From: a virus
Direction: 5' to 3' (one strand)
Length of the DNA stretch: 20,672 bases
IMG/VR virus record: IMGVR_UViG_3300037847_002674
Span: 1 to 20,672 of that record
In this document: positions 14,122 through 20,672 of the stretch, one piece after another
Layout of the letters: each line of letters starts with the position of its first letter
Position numbering within the stretch: the stretch's first letter is position 1
Notes under the pieces: generated by a model
What the model was told of the DNA's origin: nothing
The model's database searches: none
Seen by the model: the letters and a program-made list of their open reading frames with translations, nothing else
Program-made: the position numbers and the translations under genes

Positions 14122-14532
14122 CTATGCCGTTACCCAAGTAGAAGTATCAGCATTCCATATTAAAGCAGTACTATTACCGTTTTCATCTACTCTAGAAGTT
14201 CCATACCATCTTTGATTAGATTCATCCCATTCAATTGGAAACACATCAGTATCACCATATGCTGTTGAACTTGGGAAAGCAACTGGTGCTTGCCACTCAT
14301 TATTGGAGTCTAAAGTCCAACTAGGAAATGTTTTAACATTTATAAATACATCTTTAGCTGAATCATATGTGCCGTCTATTTGAGCATAACGTTGTCTTTG
14401 TGAACCATCTTCCCAAGTTTCTTTGTGAGTAGGTCCTAATAAAGAATCCATAGACGCTTCCGTAGCATCATCATCGCATTGAACTACGTTGATAACAACA
14501 TTATTTTCATCTAATTTAGCAAAATATTTCAT
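14122..14532 (-). CDS. Tail-fibre accessory-type protein of marine phages, 136 aa
   Basis: The start MKYFAKLDENNVVINVVQCD and the internal QRYAQIDGTYDSAKDVFI, followed by FPSWTLDSNNEWQAPVAFPS, match from memory a small protein common beside tail-fibre genes in cyanophages and pelagiphages (MKxFAKIxxNNxVxxVIVxD...GTYDxxxxxFI...PSWxLxxxxxWxAPxxYP). The C-terminus has several Trp-centred strands (IEWDESNQRWYG, LIWNADTSTWV). Fibre assembly or a short fibre component is plausible; proof is lacking. It is coupled to the glycine-rich gene by TAATG and is the last structural gene before the oxygenase cassette. Confidence 0.65.
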   Translation of the reverse strand: MKYFAKLDENNVVINVVQCDDDATEASMDSLLGPTHKETWEDGSQRQRYAQIDGTYDSAKDVFINVKTFPSWTLDSNNEWQAPVAFPSSTAYGDTDVFPIEWDESNQRWYGTSRVDENGNSTALIWNADTSTWVTA

Positions 14533-15401
14533 TAAGCAAACGACGCCGTTCCTGTAACTGTAAAGTTAGCAATTTTATCACCGTTAGGTGCTGTTGATGT
14601 TGAATTAGTTCCAGGAGCTACTGTCCATGTGATATCAGATGGTCCTCTCAATACAACTCTTCCTGAACCTCCAGGGCCACCGTTACCTCCGTCAGCTCCA
14701 GCACCTCCGCCTCCGCCGCCTTGGCCGTTAGATCCTGCGCCTCCCGTTCCACCTTGAACTGAGCCGCCATTTCCGCCGCCTCCGCTGCCTCCTGTTCCTG
14801 GGTTTTGACCGTGAATATATCCACCGCCTCCGCCACCGCCAGCATAAGTTACTGATGCGCCTGTAATGTCTACTGCATATCCTTGTCCGCCGCCTCGAGT
14901 CGGATTGTTTTCTCCTACGTTGGCTGCTCCTCCGCCACCGCCTCGTGGACCCGATCCTCCTGCCGTTCCTTCAGCTGGAGTATATCCTCCTTGGTTTCCA
15001 CCAGCAGGACCACCCTCTCCAGGGCCTCCTCCAGCAGATCCGCCATCTTGAGATTGTCCATTAGCTAAACCAGCTCCTCTCCCGCCACCAGTTGAGTTAA
15101 ATGCTGAAACTAAATCCCCTCCTGACACTCCTGAGTTTGCACCTTTAGATGCAACTCCTGTAGAACCCCCCACTGTTATAGTGTAAGTGTTATCAGGATT
15201 CATAATGAAAGGTTCGCCTGAGTCTAAACTTCCGCCACCGAAAGAAGTTCTAAAACCTCCTCCGCCTCCACCAGCAGCATAGTTTTGGCCTCCACCGCCA
15301 CCTGCAGCAAGAACCAAATAATCTATTTCAGTTCCGCCTCCGCCAGCTGTTAATCCAAATGCTCTTGAGCTTCCTGCTCCTATAGTTGCTAGTAATGGCA
15401 T
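14532..15401 (-). CDS. Glycine-rich adhesin / tail tip-like protein, 289 aa
   Basis: Residues about 18-250 are dominated by runs of three to six glycines broken by single polar or hydrophobic residues (DYLVLAAGGGGGQ, AAGGGGGGFRTSFGGG, AGGGGGGGYIHG). The ends are ordinary beta sequence (TWTVAPGTNSTSTAPNG, then ANFTVTGTASFA). There is no regular Gly-X-Y, so it is not collagen-like. Glycine-rich tips packing as polyglycine-II sandwiches are known for gp38-type adhesins of some T-even-like phages, and the location after the fibre gene fits a receptor-binding role. It has the strongest AGGAGG ribosome site in the window, suggesting high expression. The coding DNA is locally GC-rich because of GGN codons. 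It is a plausible substrate for the downstream modification enzymes; that is inference. Confidence 0.7.
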   Translation of the reverse strand: MPLLATIGAGSSRAFGLTAGGGGTEIDYLVLAAGGGGGQNYAAGGGGGGFRTSFGGGSLDSGEPFIMNPDNTYTITVGGSTGVASKGANSGVSGGDLVSAFNSTGGGRGAGLANGQSQDGGSAGGGPGEGGPAGGNQGGYTPAEGTAGGSGPRGGGGGAANVGENNPTRGGGQGYAVDITGASVTYAGGGGGGGYIHGQNPGTGGSGGGGNGGSVQGGTGGAGSNGQGGGGGGAGADGGNGGPGGSGRVVLRGPSDITWTVAPGTNSTSTAPNGDKIANFTVTGTASFA

Positions 15402-15410
15402 AGTCTTTCT

Positions 15411-15416
15411 CCTCCT
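15411..15416 (-). promoter_or_regulatory. Strong AGGAGG ribosome binding site
   Basis: A perfect AGGAGG lies nine bases before the ATG at 15401 of the glycine-rich protein, in a 21-base space. Most other genes here rely on overlap or weaker sites. Confidence 0.75.
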
Positions 15417-15422
15417 ATTTTA

Positions 15423-16493
15423 TTACGCAAACTGTGTTAGAGAAGCTAAAACTGTAAATGCAGCGTCTCCTGTTTTAATAACAGTGTAAGAGTAAACATC
15501 AAGTGAGTTAGCATTTCCTGCAGATGGTGCAGAACCACCTTGCCATTCAGGAGTTACTCCTGATCCATCAACTTGTACAGCTGAATTGTAATATGCTGAA
15601 CTACCTTGTTTTACTATGTGAGCTACTGTTATAGATTCTCCAGCGTCCATAATACTATTTAAAGAATTTGATCCATCACCTCTAATATTTAATGTCCAGT
15701 TTCCTGAAGCATCAGTAGTGAAGTTCCAAACTGCTTGTGTAATTACATCGTAGTTTACTGTTCCTGTAGCAGCCGTTGCTTCAGTCGTAACTTTTTCAGC
15801 AGTTTGTTGAATTTTTGCAGCACCTAAAGATACTCTTCCGACACCTTTTCCAGCAAAACTTAGATCAATGTTAGAATCACCACCTGTTGCAGTAACGCTT
15901 GGAGCGTTTCCTGTTGCAGCGTTAGTTACATCAATTTGGTTAACTGCCGATGCTGTAGTTTGGAATGTAATTTGTTCATTACCATTTTCGTCCTGTATTC
16001 CATGAGCATCATCAATTTTAATATTTTGTGAGTTAGTGTCTAGATCTCCACCAAGTTGCGGTGAAGTATCTTCTACGATATCTTTTAAGAAAAATACATC
16101 AACTGCATTTGTACCATCAACATAAATTATATGAGTTTTTCCCTCAACAAGCGTTACACCTGATCCACTGACAGTTTTAAAAGTTAATGAATTTCCTGAT
16201 CTTGTAGTACCATCTACAACAATGTATGTTTTTTCTATTCCATCTGGAACAGTTACAACTCTAGTTCCTGCAAGAGTTCCTGTTAATTTAAGAACTGCAT
16301 TTCTTGCATTTGATATTGTTGCGTTAGTCATCGCAAGAGCAACGTCTGATGACGCTACATCAATAGCTTCATAACCTGCAATTGCTTGTTGAACTAAGTT
16401 TAAATTTGTATTTGTTTTATCACCCCATGTACCAGCGTTTTCGCCAGTTACCATAAGTTCTAGTTTTAAATCTGTAGAATAACTTGATGCCAT
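15423..16493 (-). CDS. Tail-fibre-type structural protein, 356 aa
   Basis: The N-terminus (SSYSTDLKLELMVTGENAGT, then WGDKTNTNLN) is the start I recall for a widespread marine phage fibre-like protein with a GTWG-xxTNxNL motif. The following 100 residues are beta-rich (LKLTGTLAGTRVVTVPDG, KTYIVVDGTTRSGNSLTF). A middle segment, SPQLGGDLDTNSQNIKI, then a string of short strands including ITFQTTASAVNQIDVTNAAT and WNFTTDASGNWTLNIRGDGS, reads as a trimeric fibre shaft with a C-terminal head. It probably connects the tail to the adhesin. AAAGGA stands nine bases upstream of the ATG. Assignment rests on recalled family resemblance and gene order. Confidence 0.7.
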   Translation of the reverse strand: MASSYSTDLKLELMVTGENAGTWGDKTNTNLNLVQQAIAGYEAIDVASSDVALAMTNATISNARNAVLKLTGTLAGTRVVTVPDGIEKTYIVVDGTTRSGNSLTFKTVSGSGVTLVEGKTHIIYVDGTNAVDVFFLKDIVEDTSPQLGGDLDTNSQNIKIDDAHGIQDENGNEQITFQTTASAVNQIDVTNAATGNAPSVTATGGDSNIDLSFAGKGVGRVSLGAAKIQQTAEKVTTEATAATGTVNYDVITQAVWNFTTDASGNWTLNIRGDGSNSLNSIMDAGESITVAHIVKQGSSAYYNSAVQVDGSGVTPEWQGGSAPSAGNANSLDVYSYTVIKTGDAAFTVLASLTQFA

Positions 16494-16532
16494 AATTTTA
16501 ATCCTTTATTAAATACCTTAATTTTATTTCCA

Positions 16533-18065
16533 TTATGCTGCCTTGTCAACAACCGTCCAAGTTGGAGCAGTTCCTGGATCTACAACAGCCCATGCGTTTA
16601 GTCCTATTATACCTGTTGAAAACGTACTTGTCACTCCTGTAGGTGATACTAATACACTTAATCCTGCTGTAGGAACACCCATTGTTGATTGTAATCTAAT
16701 ACCTGTAGGGCTAGCTATTGTATTAGGTGTAGCGTCTTCGTTTCCAAGAGAAACACTTATTTGCTGACCTGTTAAGGTTAAATCTGCATTTGCAGTTATA
16801 GATATCGTACCCGTTGTAGAATTTGCTTGATTTCCTGTAATGTCTGTATCTGGCGCAGGATCAACTGTTCCTTCATTTGCAGTCATTGACATATCAACAG
16901 TAGCTTGTCCCCAAGACTGAGAACCCCAACCAACACTCGCTCCCCATCCAGGAGTAAATGTGCTTGTTACTTGTACATCGATTGAAATATCAACATCTGT
17001 AATGAAAGTACCACCCCATTCAGTTGTTGATGCACCCCATTCATCTTGACCCCAAGTTTCTCTAACTCCTGAGTCAACTGATAGAGATTGTCCTGTTAAT
17101 GAAACTGTTTCCCATATACCTTCTGCACCCCAAACTTCGACACCCCAATCATCTCTTCCCCAACCTTGTTCGTTTTGTGCTACTGCAGTTCCAAGACTTG
17201 CAGATAATTGTTGTCCTGTAGGAAAAGCATCAGTTCGATCAGCTAAACTTCCCTCTGAAATATTTAATGCACTTAAAGGGTTTTCACTTAAGAAAATTTC
17301 AGTTGCAGTTGTAATACTTACACTTGCTACAGTAGAATTAATTTGTTCACCTGTTTCAGCGATTTGTTGTCCAATTCTAGCTACAGGAGTAAAAGTTCCT
17401 CCCCATTTTATAAAAGGATCACCCCAAGTATTTTGTCCCCAAGTGTTTTGCTCACCAAAACCAAGAGATAAATCTAAACCAGTTAAAACAACTAAATTTC
17501 CACTTTCACCCCAATTTTCAGTTCCCCAAGTATCTGAACCCCAACCTTGGTTTGGAAAAGCTTCTACACTCCCTTGACTAGGTGTTAATTCAAAGCTTGA
17601 AGTAAGTACACTGACATTTGGCTGGTCTGACCAAGAGCCTGTATTCCAAGATAATGCTCCCCAAGTATTTTGAGTAATATCAAAAATACCACCCATGCCA
17701 ATACCGTGTACATAACATAAATAATAAAAATCTGTTTCTGATGAAGGAGTTACTTCAATGTATCTCGTGGTTGCAGCATTGAAGGTTGTAGTATTTGTGT
17801 AATTTGTCTGATTACTAGAACCATCCAAATAATAAGTTACACCTGATGAAATTATCCCTGATGTGTTTTGTGTAGTTGAAAAAATTAAAGGGTGGTTATC
17901 ATTAGAAGCATCGCTTTGATCAAATCGTAAAGTTGCTCCATTAACCCAATTTACAGTTCCAGGACCTGTAGAATTTCTTGCACCATCTAGATAAAAGACG
18001 TTGCCTGTACCACCACCATAAAGGTTACCCGACGCTACGGTAACTGTGTAAGTTAATTCTGCCAT
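16533..18065 (-). CDS. Tail/adhesion protein with cupredoxin-like domain and Trp-Gly clusters, 510 aa
   Basis: Residues 1-130 form a cupredoxin-like beta-sandwich. GATLRFDQSDASNDNHPLIF gives His58, and FYYLCYVHGIGMGGIFDI gives Cys117, His120 and Met124, the four ligands of a type 1 copper site in the right order. From residue 134 onward, clusters of W-G pairs (GWGSDTWGTENWG; NTWGQNTWGDPFIKWGG; GWGRDDWGVEVWG; ETWGQDEWGASTTEWGG; GWGASVGWGSQSWG) alternate with threonine/serine-rich strands such as VSLTGQSLSV and LTLTGQQISVSL. The end, WAVVDPGTAPTWTVV, is a repeated Trp motif known to me from marine phage structural proteins. A role in tail surface or host contact is inferred. Copper binding is predicted only from residues. 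Confidence 0.72.
   Translation of the reverse strand: MAELTYTVTVASGNLYGGGTGNVFYLDGARNSTGPGTVNWVNGATLRFDQSDASNDNHPLIFSTTQNTSGIISSGVTYYLDGSSNQTNYTNTTTFNAATTRYIEVTPSSETDFYYLCYVHGIGMGGIFDITQNTWGALSWNTGSWSDQPNVSVLTSSFELTPSQGSVEAFPNQGWGSDTWGTENWGESGNLVVLTGLDLSLGFGEQNTWGQNTWGDPFIKWGGTFTPVARIGQQIAETGEQINSTVASVSITTATEIFLSENPLSALNISEGSLADRTDAFPTGQQLSASLGTAVAQNEQGWGRDDWGVEVWGAEGIWETVSLTGQSLSVDSGVRETWGQDEWGASTTEWGGTFITDVDISIDVQVTSTFTPGWGASVGWGSQSWGQATVDMSMTANEGTVDPAPDTDITGNQANSTTGTISITANADLTLTGQQISVSLGNEDATPNTIASPTGIRLQSTMGVPTAGLSVLVSPTGVTSTFSTGIIGLNAWAVVDPGTAPTWTVVDKAA
16905..17560 (-). repeat. Tandem Trp-Gly modules in the 510-aa protein
   Basis: Five clusters of two or three W-G pairs spaced 4-6 residues apart occur at about residues 174-186, 209-222, 302-312, 338-351 and 374-386. 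They are separated by LTG(x)(x)LSxS-type strands. The repeats are diverged at DNA level, though TGGGG and CCCCA-like words recur. They look like repeated small beta modules rather than a recent duplication. Confidence 0.7.
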
Positions 18066-18082
18066 AGCATCGGGCTCCTAAG

Positions 18083-18514
18083 TTATGCGATTCTTAATAT
18101 AGCGGCGCTCGATGTAAAGTTTGGAAATTGAATTGTAAAAGTTCCAGAAGTTGCAGTTTTATCAGCACCAAAATCTAAAACACAAACTGCTTTGTTAGCT
18201 TCAGTTGAGTTATAGATTAAAGCACCTCTCGCAGTAAGTGTTACTCCTGTGAAAGATAAATCTGCAAAGTCTACGATCGCGACTCCGCCTGTTGCTAATG
18301 AAGTTTGTTGTGATGCTAAAGTTCCACCTTTTGCAGCATACTGTCCAGAAGCCGAAACTTCATTACCTGTAGTGTAAGAAGTAGTTGCTGAACTTAATGT
18401 TGCTTGTGATGTGTATAATGCTAGTTTAAATACATCGCCACCATTTTCTAAATCATGAACTCCTTCTAGAAGTTCTTTTTTAAATGAATTGGCTACTGCT
18501 TGTGTAATTGCCAT
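18083..18514 (-). CDS. Small structural protein of marine-phage type, 143 aa
   Basis: The N-terminus AITQAVANSFKKELLEGVHD, followed by FKLALYTSQATLSSATTSY, matches a pattern I recall from many phages (AxTxxxxxSFKxELLxGxHDF...FKIALYTSxA). These are annotated as putative virion proteins without known activity. The remaining sequence is beta-rich (GGVAIVDFADLSFTGVTL, ARGALIYNSTEANKAVCVLD, SGTFTIQFPNF). AAGGAG at 18523-18528 is a good ribosome site. It lies between head-tail adaptor genes and the first tail-surface gene, so a tail or neck role is likely. Confidence 0.7.
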   Translation of the reverse strand: MAITQAVANSFKKELLEGVHDLENGGDVFKLALYTSQATLSSATTSYTTGNEVSASGQYAAKGGTLASQQTSLATGGVAIVDFADLSFTGVTLTARGALIYNSTEANKAVCVLDFGADKTATSGTFTIQFPNFTSSAAILRIA

Positions 18515-18538
18515 AGTGTTTTCTCCTTAATAAATCTT

Positions 18539-19228
18539 TTAGTTATTAGGCGAAGGTGAAGGTATTTTTACCCTTGGCACCCCGTCCGTATACTCATCTC
18601 TACGTCTTCTGCCCATTTGCTCCAACGCAAAACTTTGTATAGATACATTATACTTGTCTGAATAGATTTTGTACATATCCATAGGACCTTTTAAAAACTC
18701 ATAAGCTTGAACCATTACTGCGTTAAATAATAGGTCAGGAGCATTTTTTGACACATAAGTTTCTGTATTTGTAGATGATAATGCATCTGGTGAGTATATA
18801 TAACTTAATTGAACCTGATATTGAGCATCGGGAGTAGGAGCCATAATTACGGTATCTTCCTTCCAATTAGCATAATATTTTGGAACTCCTGTTGATCCAG
18901 TTGAATTAAATTCAAAAATAAAACTCGTATCTCTTTTGTCTAAATATTCTTTAGTTGTTGGTGTTTGTGTAGAATCAAATACCAACATTGATCTTACTAT
19001 GATGGATGTTCTCGTAGATGAAGTTGCTGGAGAACTTGGTAAAAGTAGGTAAGGTGAACCGATATTTAAGTTAGCAGTAGCATACTGTCTTGTATAATCA
19101 GCATCAACTTCTCTAAAAATACGAAGCTCAGCATCTCTAATCATAGACTGTAAGATTGAATCACTTAAAACAGAACTACCAACTTCTGTGTAATCTCTAA
19201 CTTTTTGTAATAATTCTGCGTACGTCAT
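18539..19228 (-). CDS. Head-tail adaptor-like protein (SU10-adaptor-like), 229 aa
   Basis: The first 40 residues (TYAELLQKVRDYTEVGSSVL, then SDSILQSMIRDAELRIFREV) form the helical head typical of phage connector/adaptor proteins, where a helix ending in an acidic AExRI segment contacts the portal or next ring. Beta strands follow (SPYLLLPSSP, TSIIVRSMLVFD, DTVIMAPTPDAQYQVQLSYI), then helices DLLFNAVMVQAYEFLKGPMD and a long charged helix, ending in a disordered Pro/Ser tail. It is joined to the 114-aa gene by ATGA and is in the expected place just after a gp4-like adaptor. A T7 gp11-like tail-tubular role is an alternative name for the same position. Confidence 0.7.
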   Translation of the reverse strand: MTYAELLQKVRDYTEVGSSVLSDSILQSMIRDAELRIFREVDADYTRQYATANLNIGSPYLLLPSSPATSSTRTSIIVRSMLVFDSTQTPTTKEYLDKRDTSFIFEFNSTGSTGVPKYYANWKEDTVIMAPTPDAQYQVQLSYIYSPDALSSTNTETYVSKNAPDLLFNAVMVQAYEFLKGPMDMYKIYSDKYNVSIQSFALEQMGRRRRDEYTDGVPRVKIPSPSPNN

Positions 19229-19569
19229 GATATACTGATTGTAACACTCCCTACTGAAGAATCTACCTGTCTCTTTTTATTTTCTTCTAATGGATCTTCA
19301 GATGGTTGCATACCATTAGATGTAAATTGACCTGGCCAATATTGTGGGTCTAAATAAACTGTTACAGGCGCAGGTCTTTGCGGTCTAGCATTCCATAATG
19401 CAACAGGATCCGCCGTATGAGGTTTTGGATCTAGTTGAGGATGCTTTGCTTCAAATTCAGACGTATGTACCCATGAACCATTCCATTCTTTAACCATTTC
19501 TCTATATGGAAAAGCTTGTCCTGATCTATCGGATATTGATTGTGAATATTTACCCTTAGCGTAAGCCAT
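19225..19569 (-). CDS. Small conserved phage protein, probably a Cys-free version of a zinc-ribbon-like family, 114 aa
   Basis: The sequence AYAKGKYSQSISDRSGQAFP, then YREMVKEWNGSWVHTSEFEA and KHPQLDPKP, aligns in my memory with a widespread phage protein whose members often read CDRCG...L...EWNG..VCxECYExKHPQLxP. Here the cysteine positions are Ser or Thr (SDRSG; VHTSEFE), and the whole protein has no cysteine. The fold may be kept without the metal. The rest is Pro-rich and probably extended (ALWNARPQRPAPVTVYLDPQ). It sits between two adaptor genes, coupled to both by 1- and 4-base overlaps, so it is likely a connector-associated virion protein. Confidence 0.6.
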   Translation of the reverse strand: MAYAKGKYSQSISDRSGQAFPYREMVKEWNGSWVHTSEFEAKHPQLDPKPHTADPVALWNARPQRPAPVTVYLDPQYWPGQFTSNGMQPSEDPLEENKKRQVDSSVGSVTISIS

Positions 19570-20243
19570 TATGATCCTTGTGGGTAGTAAACATTAGGAG
19601 AAATATAAACAGATGTTCTTTGTCCATCTTCTTCTAATGCTCTTTTTAATTCATCTTCATATAATAATTTTAGTGCTTGTATTCTATCAGGTGCAATTTT
19701 TTGTGATAAATAAAAAGCTAATCCTGATACCATGCATGGAAAAAATCTAAAAGGCATATCAGCTGTATTTGTATATGCACCTACATCTTCAATTCTTGCA
19801 AGATAATAATAGAATATATTAGTCACTGCGCTCGTATCAGGAGCCAGATATAAACTAATAGTTGGTGTTAGTTGTCTATCAACATAATATTGCGAAGGTG
19901 TTCCCGTAGCAGTTTTATTTGGTATTGCTATATATTCTGATCTAGAAACTTTTGTTAAAGTTTGTTGATTACCACCTGAAACAGTTACAACAGCTTCAAG
20001 TACATCATTACAATCACTTGGTGCATTGTAAGTAACTTGACCGTTTACTAATGTTTCTGTTTTTGATTTTACTTTCCAGAGATTAATTCCTCTGTTGCCC
20101 CATTCAGAAAATAAAAGATTTAAACTTCTTCTAGCCGATTTAATATCATTACCAGAATTAGTTCTTACACCGCATCTTTCGTAAGCTTCTTCAATAACCT
20201 CATCAATTGATGGATTAAAACTTGTAGTTCCTGAACTAGCCAT
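19569..20243 (-). CDS. P22 gp4-like head-tail adaptor, 224 aa
   Basis: The N-terminal helices (SIDEVIEEAYERCGVRTNSG, then DIKSARRSLNLLFSEWGNRG and INLWKV) have the pattern of the P22 gp4 tail accessory family, where a helix pair ending in a LxxWxxxGI-type segment follows an AL/RK-rich helix. A beta insertion follows (VTYNAPSDCNDVLEAVVTVS, PTISLYLAPDTSAVTNIFYY), then a helical C-terminal half with GLAFYLSQKIAPDRIQALKL, a segment close in type to the LAxxIAPDY of gp4. The protein should form a dodecameric ring below the portal. Marine podovirus homologues are longer than P22 gp4 (166 aa) by such an insertion; this comparison is from memory. Confidence 0.75.
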   Translation of the reverse strand: MASSGTTSFNPSIDEVIEEAYERCGVRTNSGNDIKSARRSLNLLFSEWGNRGINLWKVKSKTETLVNGQVTYNAPSDCNDVLEAVVTVSGGNQQTLTKVSRSEYIAIPNKTATGTPSQYYVDRQLTPTISLYLAPDTSAVTNIFYYYLARIEDVGAYTNTADMPFRFFPCMVSGLAFYLSQKIAPDRIQALKLLYEDELKRALEEDGQRTSVYISPNVYYPQGS

Positions 20244-20249
20244 TTCATC

Positions 20250-20432
20250 CTATGCTTTTTTCATCATTTTGCCATACTTGGCTTTGCCAATTTGGCCTGT
20301 CATTTTATAATTTTTATGACCACCGCCTGCTGCCATTCCACCCGACATTTTTTTCATCATCTTAAAATCTTCAGCATCGATTCTGCCATTATTATTTTTA
20401 TCTAACTTTTTTTGATTACCTTTAAGTGCCAT
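20250..20432 (-). CDS. Lys/Met-rich small protein with one EF-hand-like loop, 60 aa
   Basis: Residues 11-22, DKNNNGRIDAED, fit the calcium-binding EF-hand loop: Asp1, Asn3, Asn5, Gly6, Ile8, Asp9 and Asp12. Helix-like sequence flanks it (GNQKKL before, FKMMKKMSGG after). The second half is Gly/Lys/Met-rich and basic. From memory, marine phages often carry such a small protein next to head-tail genes. The ATG shares one base with the upstream stop (TAATG). A single EF-hand usually needs dimerisation or acts structurally; a calcium role in the virion is only a guess. Confidence 0.75.
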   Translation of the reverse strand: MALKGNQKKLDKNNNGRIDAEDFKMMKKMSGGMAAGGGHKNYKMTGQIGKAKYGKMMKKA

Positions 20433-20599
20433 TACTTTACTCCTTCAAATTTTCCTCCCTTGATAGCGATACCCATACCACCACAAGATAGTTTTTGTAT
20501 TTTTGGTTTTTGTTTTTGTTTTTCCTTATCCTCTTTGACAGACTCTGTAGCCTTTCTAAGAGCTTCTAAGTATTTTTTATATTCTGTTGCTTCTTCCAT
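20432..20599 (-). CDS. Small Lys/Glu-rich protein, 55 aa
   Basis: The ATG at 20599 lies in TAATG with the stop of the truncated gene upstream, and the stop makes TAATG with the EF-hand gene. The product starts MEEATEYKKYLEALRKATES, a charged helix, followed by a Lys/Gln-rich linker (EDKEKQKQKPKIQKL) and a compact end SCGGMGIAIKGGKFEGVK. The double coupling shows that it is real. The GG(M/I)-rich ending resembles small proteins from marine phage neck regions. Function unknown. Confidence 0.7.
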   Translation of the reverse strand: MEEATEYKKYLEALRKATESVKEDKEKQKQKPKIQKLSCGGMGIAIKGGKFEGVK

Positions 20600-20672
20600 T
20601 ATAAATCTATCATACCACCATAATATAGTTTAGTAAATGTACCCTTTGATGCGTAGGTCTTAACATTTGTAG
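20599..20672 (-). CDS. C-terminal end of an upstream gene (truncated by window edge)
   Basis: The open frame entering from the right edge ends TNVKTYASKGTFTKLYYGGM, then IDL and TAA at 20601-20599, with the TAA overlapping the next ATG. There is too little to name the protein; the Gly-Met-containing end is like that of neighbouring small phage genes. Confidence 0.55.
   Translation of the reverse strand, partial: TNVKTYASKGTFTKLYYGGMIDL

Noticed and set aside
14105-14150. Intrinsic terminator after the 136-aa gene (TTTTTTCTTTT run)
   Set aside because: I found no GC-rich stem immediately before the T-run; only a 4-bp ATGC/GCAT pairing.
13685-14215. Plus-strand open frames near the cassette start
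   Set aside because: They lie opposite a well-supported oxygenase gene and cross the intergenic gap without a ribosome site.
14648-15068. Alternative frames within the glycine-rich gene giving Ala/Glu-rich or Pro/Ser-rich products
   Set aside because: GGN repeats keep all frames open; only the glycine-rich frame has an AGGAGG site and proper junctions.
14532-15401. Collagen-like (Gly-X-Y) reading of the glycine-rich protein as a prolyl-hydroxylase substrate
   Set aside because: Glycines come in runs rather than every third residue, and prolines are not at regular Y positions.
1-20672. tRNA genes, CRISPR arrays, insertion sequences, integrase or attachment sites
   Set aside because: Non-coding space is almost absent, no cloverleaf-compatible stretch or regular spaced repeat was seen, and no recombinase-like protein is encoded here.

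Overview
The window is a compact, AT-rich segment of a tailed bacteriophage genome (Caudoviricetes). It lies inside the virion structural and morphogenesis region. Every gene I can support is on the minus strand, so transcription runs from high to low coordinates. Genes touch or overlap at almost every junction, often as TAATG or ATGA. I see no tRNA, rRNA, integrase, transposase or CRISPR array. Several small proteins and head-tail, fibre and internal proteins resemble, from memory, those of uncultured marine phages and pelagiphages. An AT-rich marine host such as SAR11 is plausible but is an inference. A P22-like connector and hub set (gp4-like adaptor, gp10-like hub) favours short-tailed morphology.

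Layout in transcription order. (1) 20672-18083: a truncated ORF end, two small Lys-rich proteins (one with a single EF-hand loop), a gp4-like head-tail adaptor, a 114-aa protein, a second adaptor-like protein and a 143-aa structural protein. (2) 18065-14122: receptor-contact region, with a 510-aa protein carrying a cupredoxin-like domain and Trp-Gly clusters, a 356-aa tail-fibre-type protein, a glycine-rich adhesin-like protein and a 136-aa accessory protein. (3) 14068-8922: an unusual cassette of seven different 2-oxoglutarate/Fe(II) oxygenase-like proteins, one sulfotransferase and one unknown 112-aa protein. It is nearly all overlapping and clearly more AT-rich than its flanks. (4) 8931-6162: a gp10-like tail hub protein followed by four small proteins, one of them 42 aa and almost half Lys/Arg. 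(5) 6162-4479: a GT4-type and a GT-A-type glycosyltransferase. (6) 4486-1: a likely promoter, then late virion proteins: a 308-aa protein, a GNAT-like protein, a 282-aa Gly/Gln/Ala-rich protein, a 715-aa internal virion-type protein and the start of another large gene.

The strongest candidate for something new is the hydroxylase-sulfotransferase cassette directly downstream of the adhesin genes, with two glycosyltransferases a few genes on. Hydroxylation creates OH groups that can accept sugar or sulfate. A testable reading is that the phage carries a surface-tailoring pathway, acting either on its own tail/adhesin proteins or on host envelope glycans. The sequence shows the enzyme families and the linkage; the substrate is not visible.
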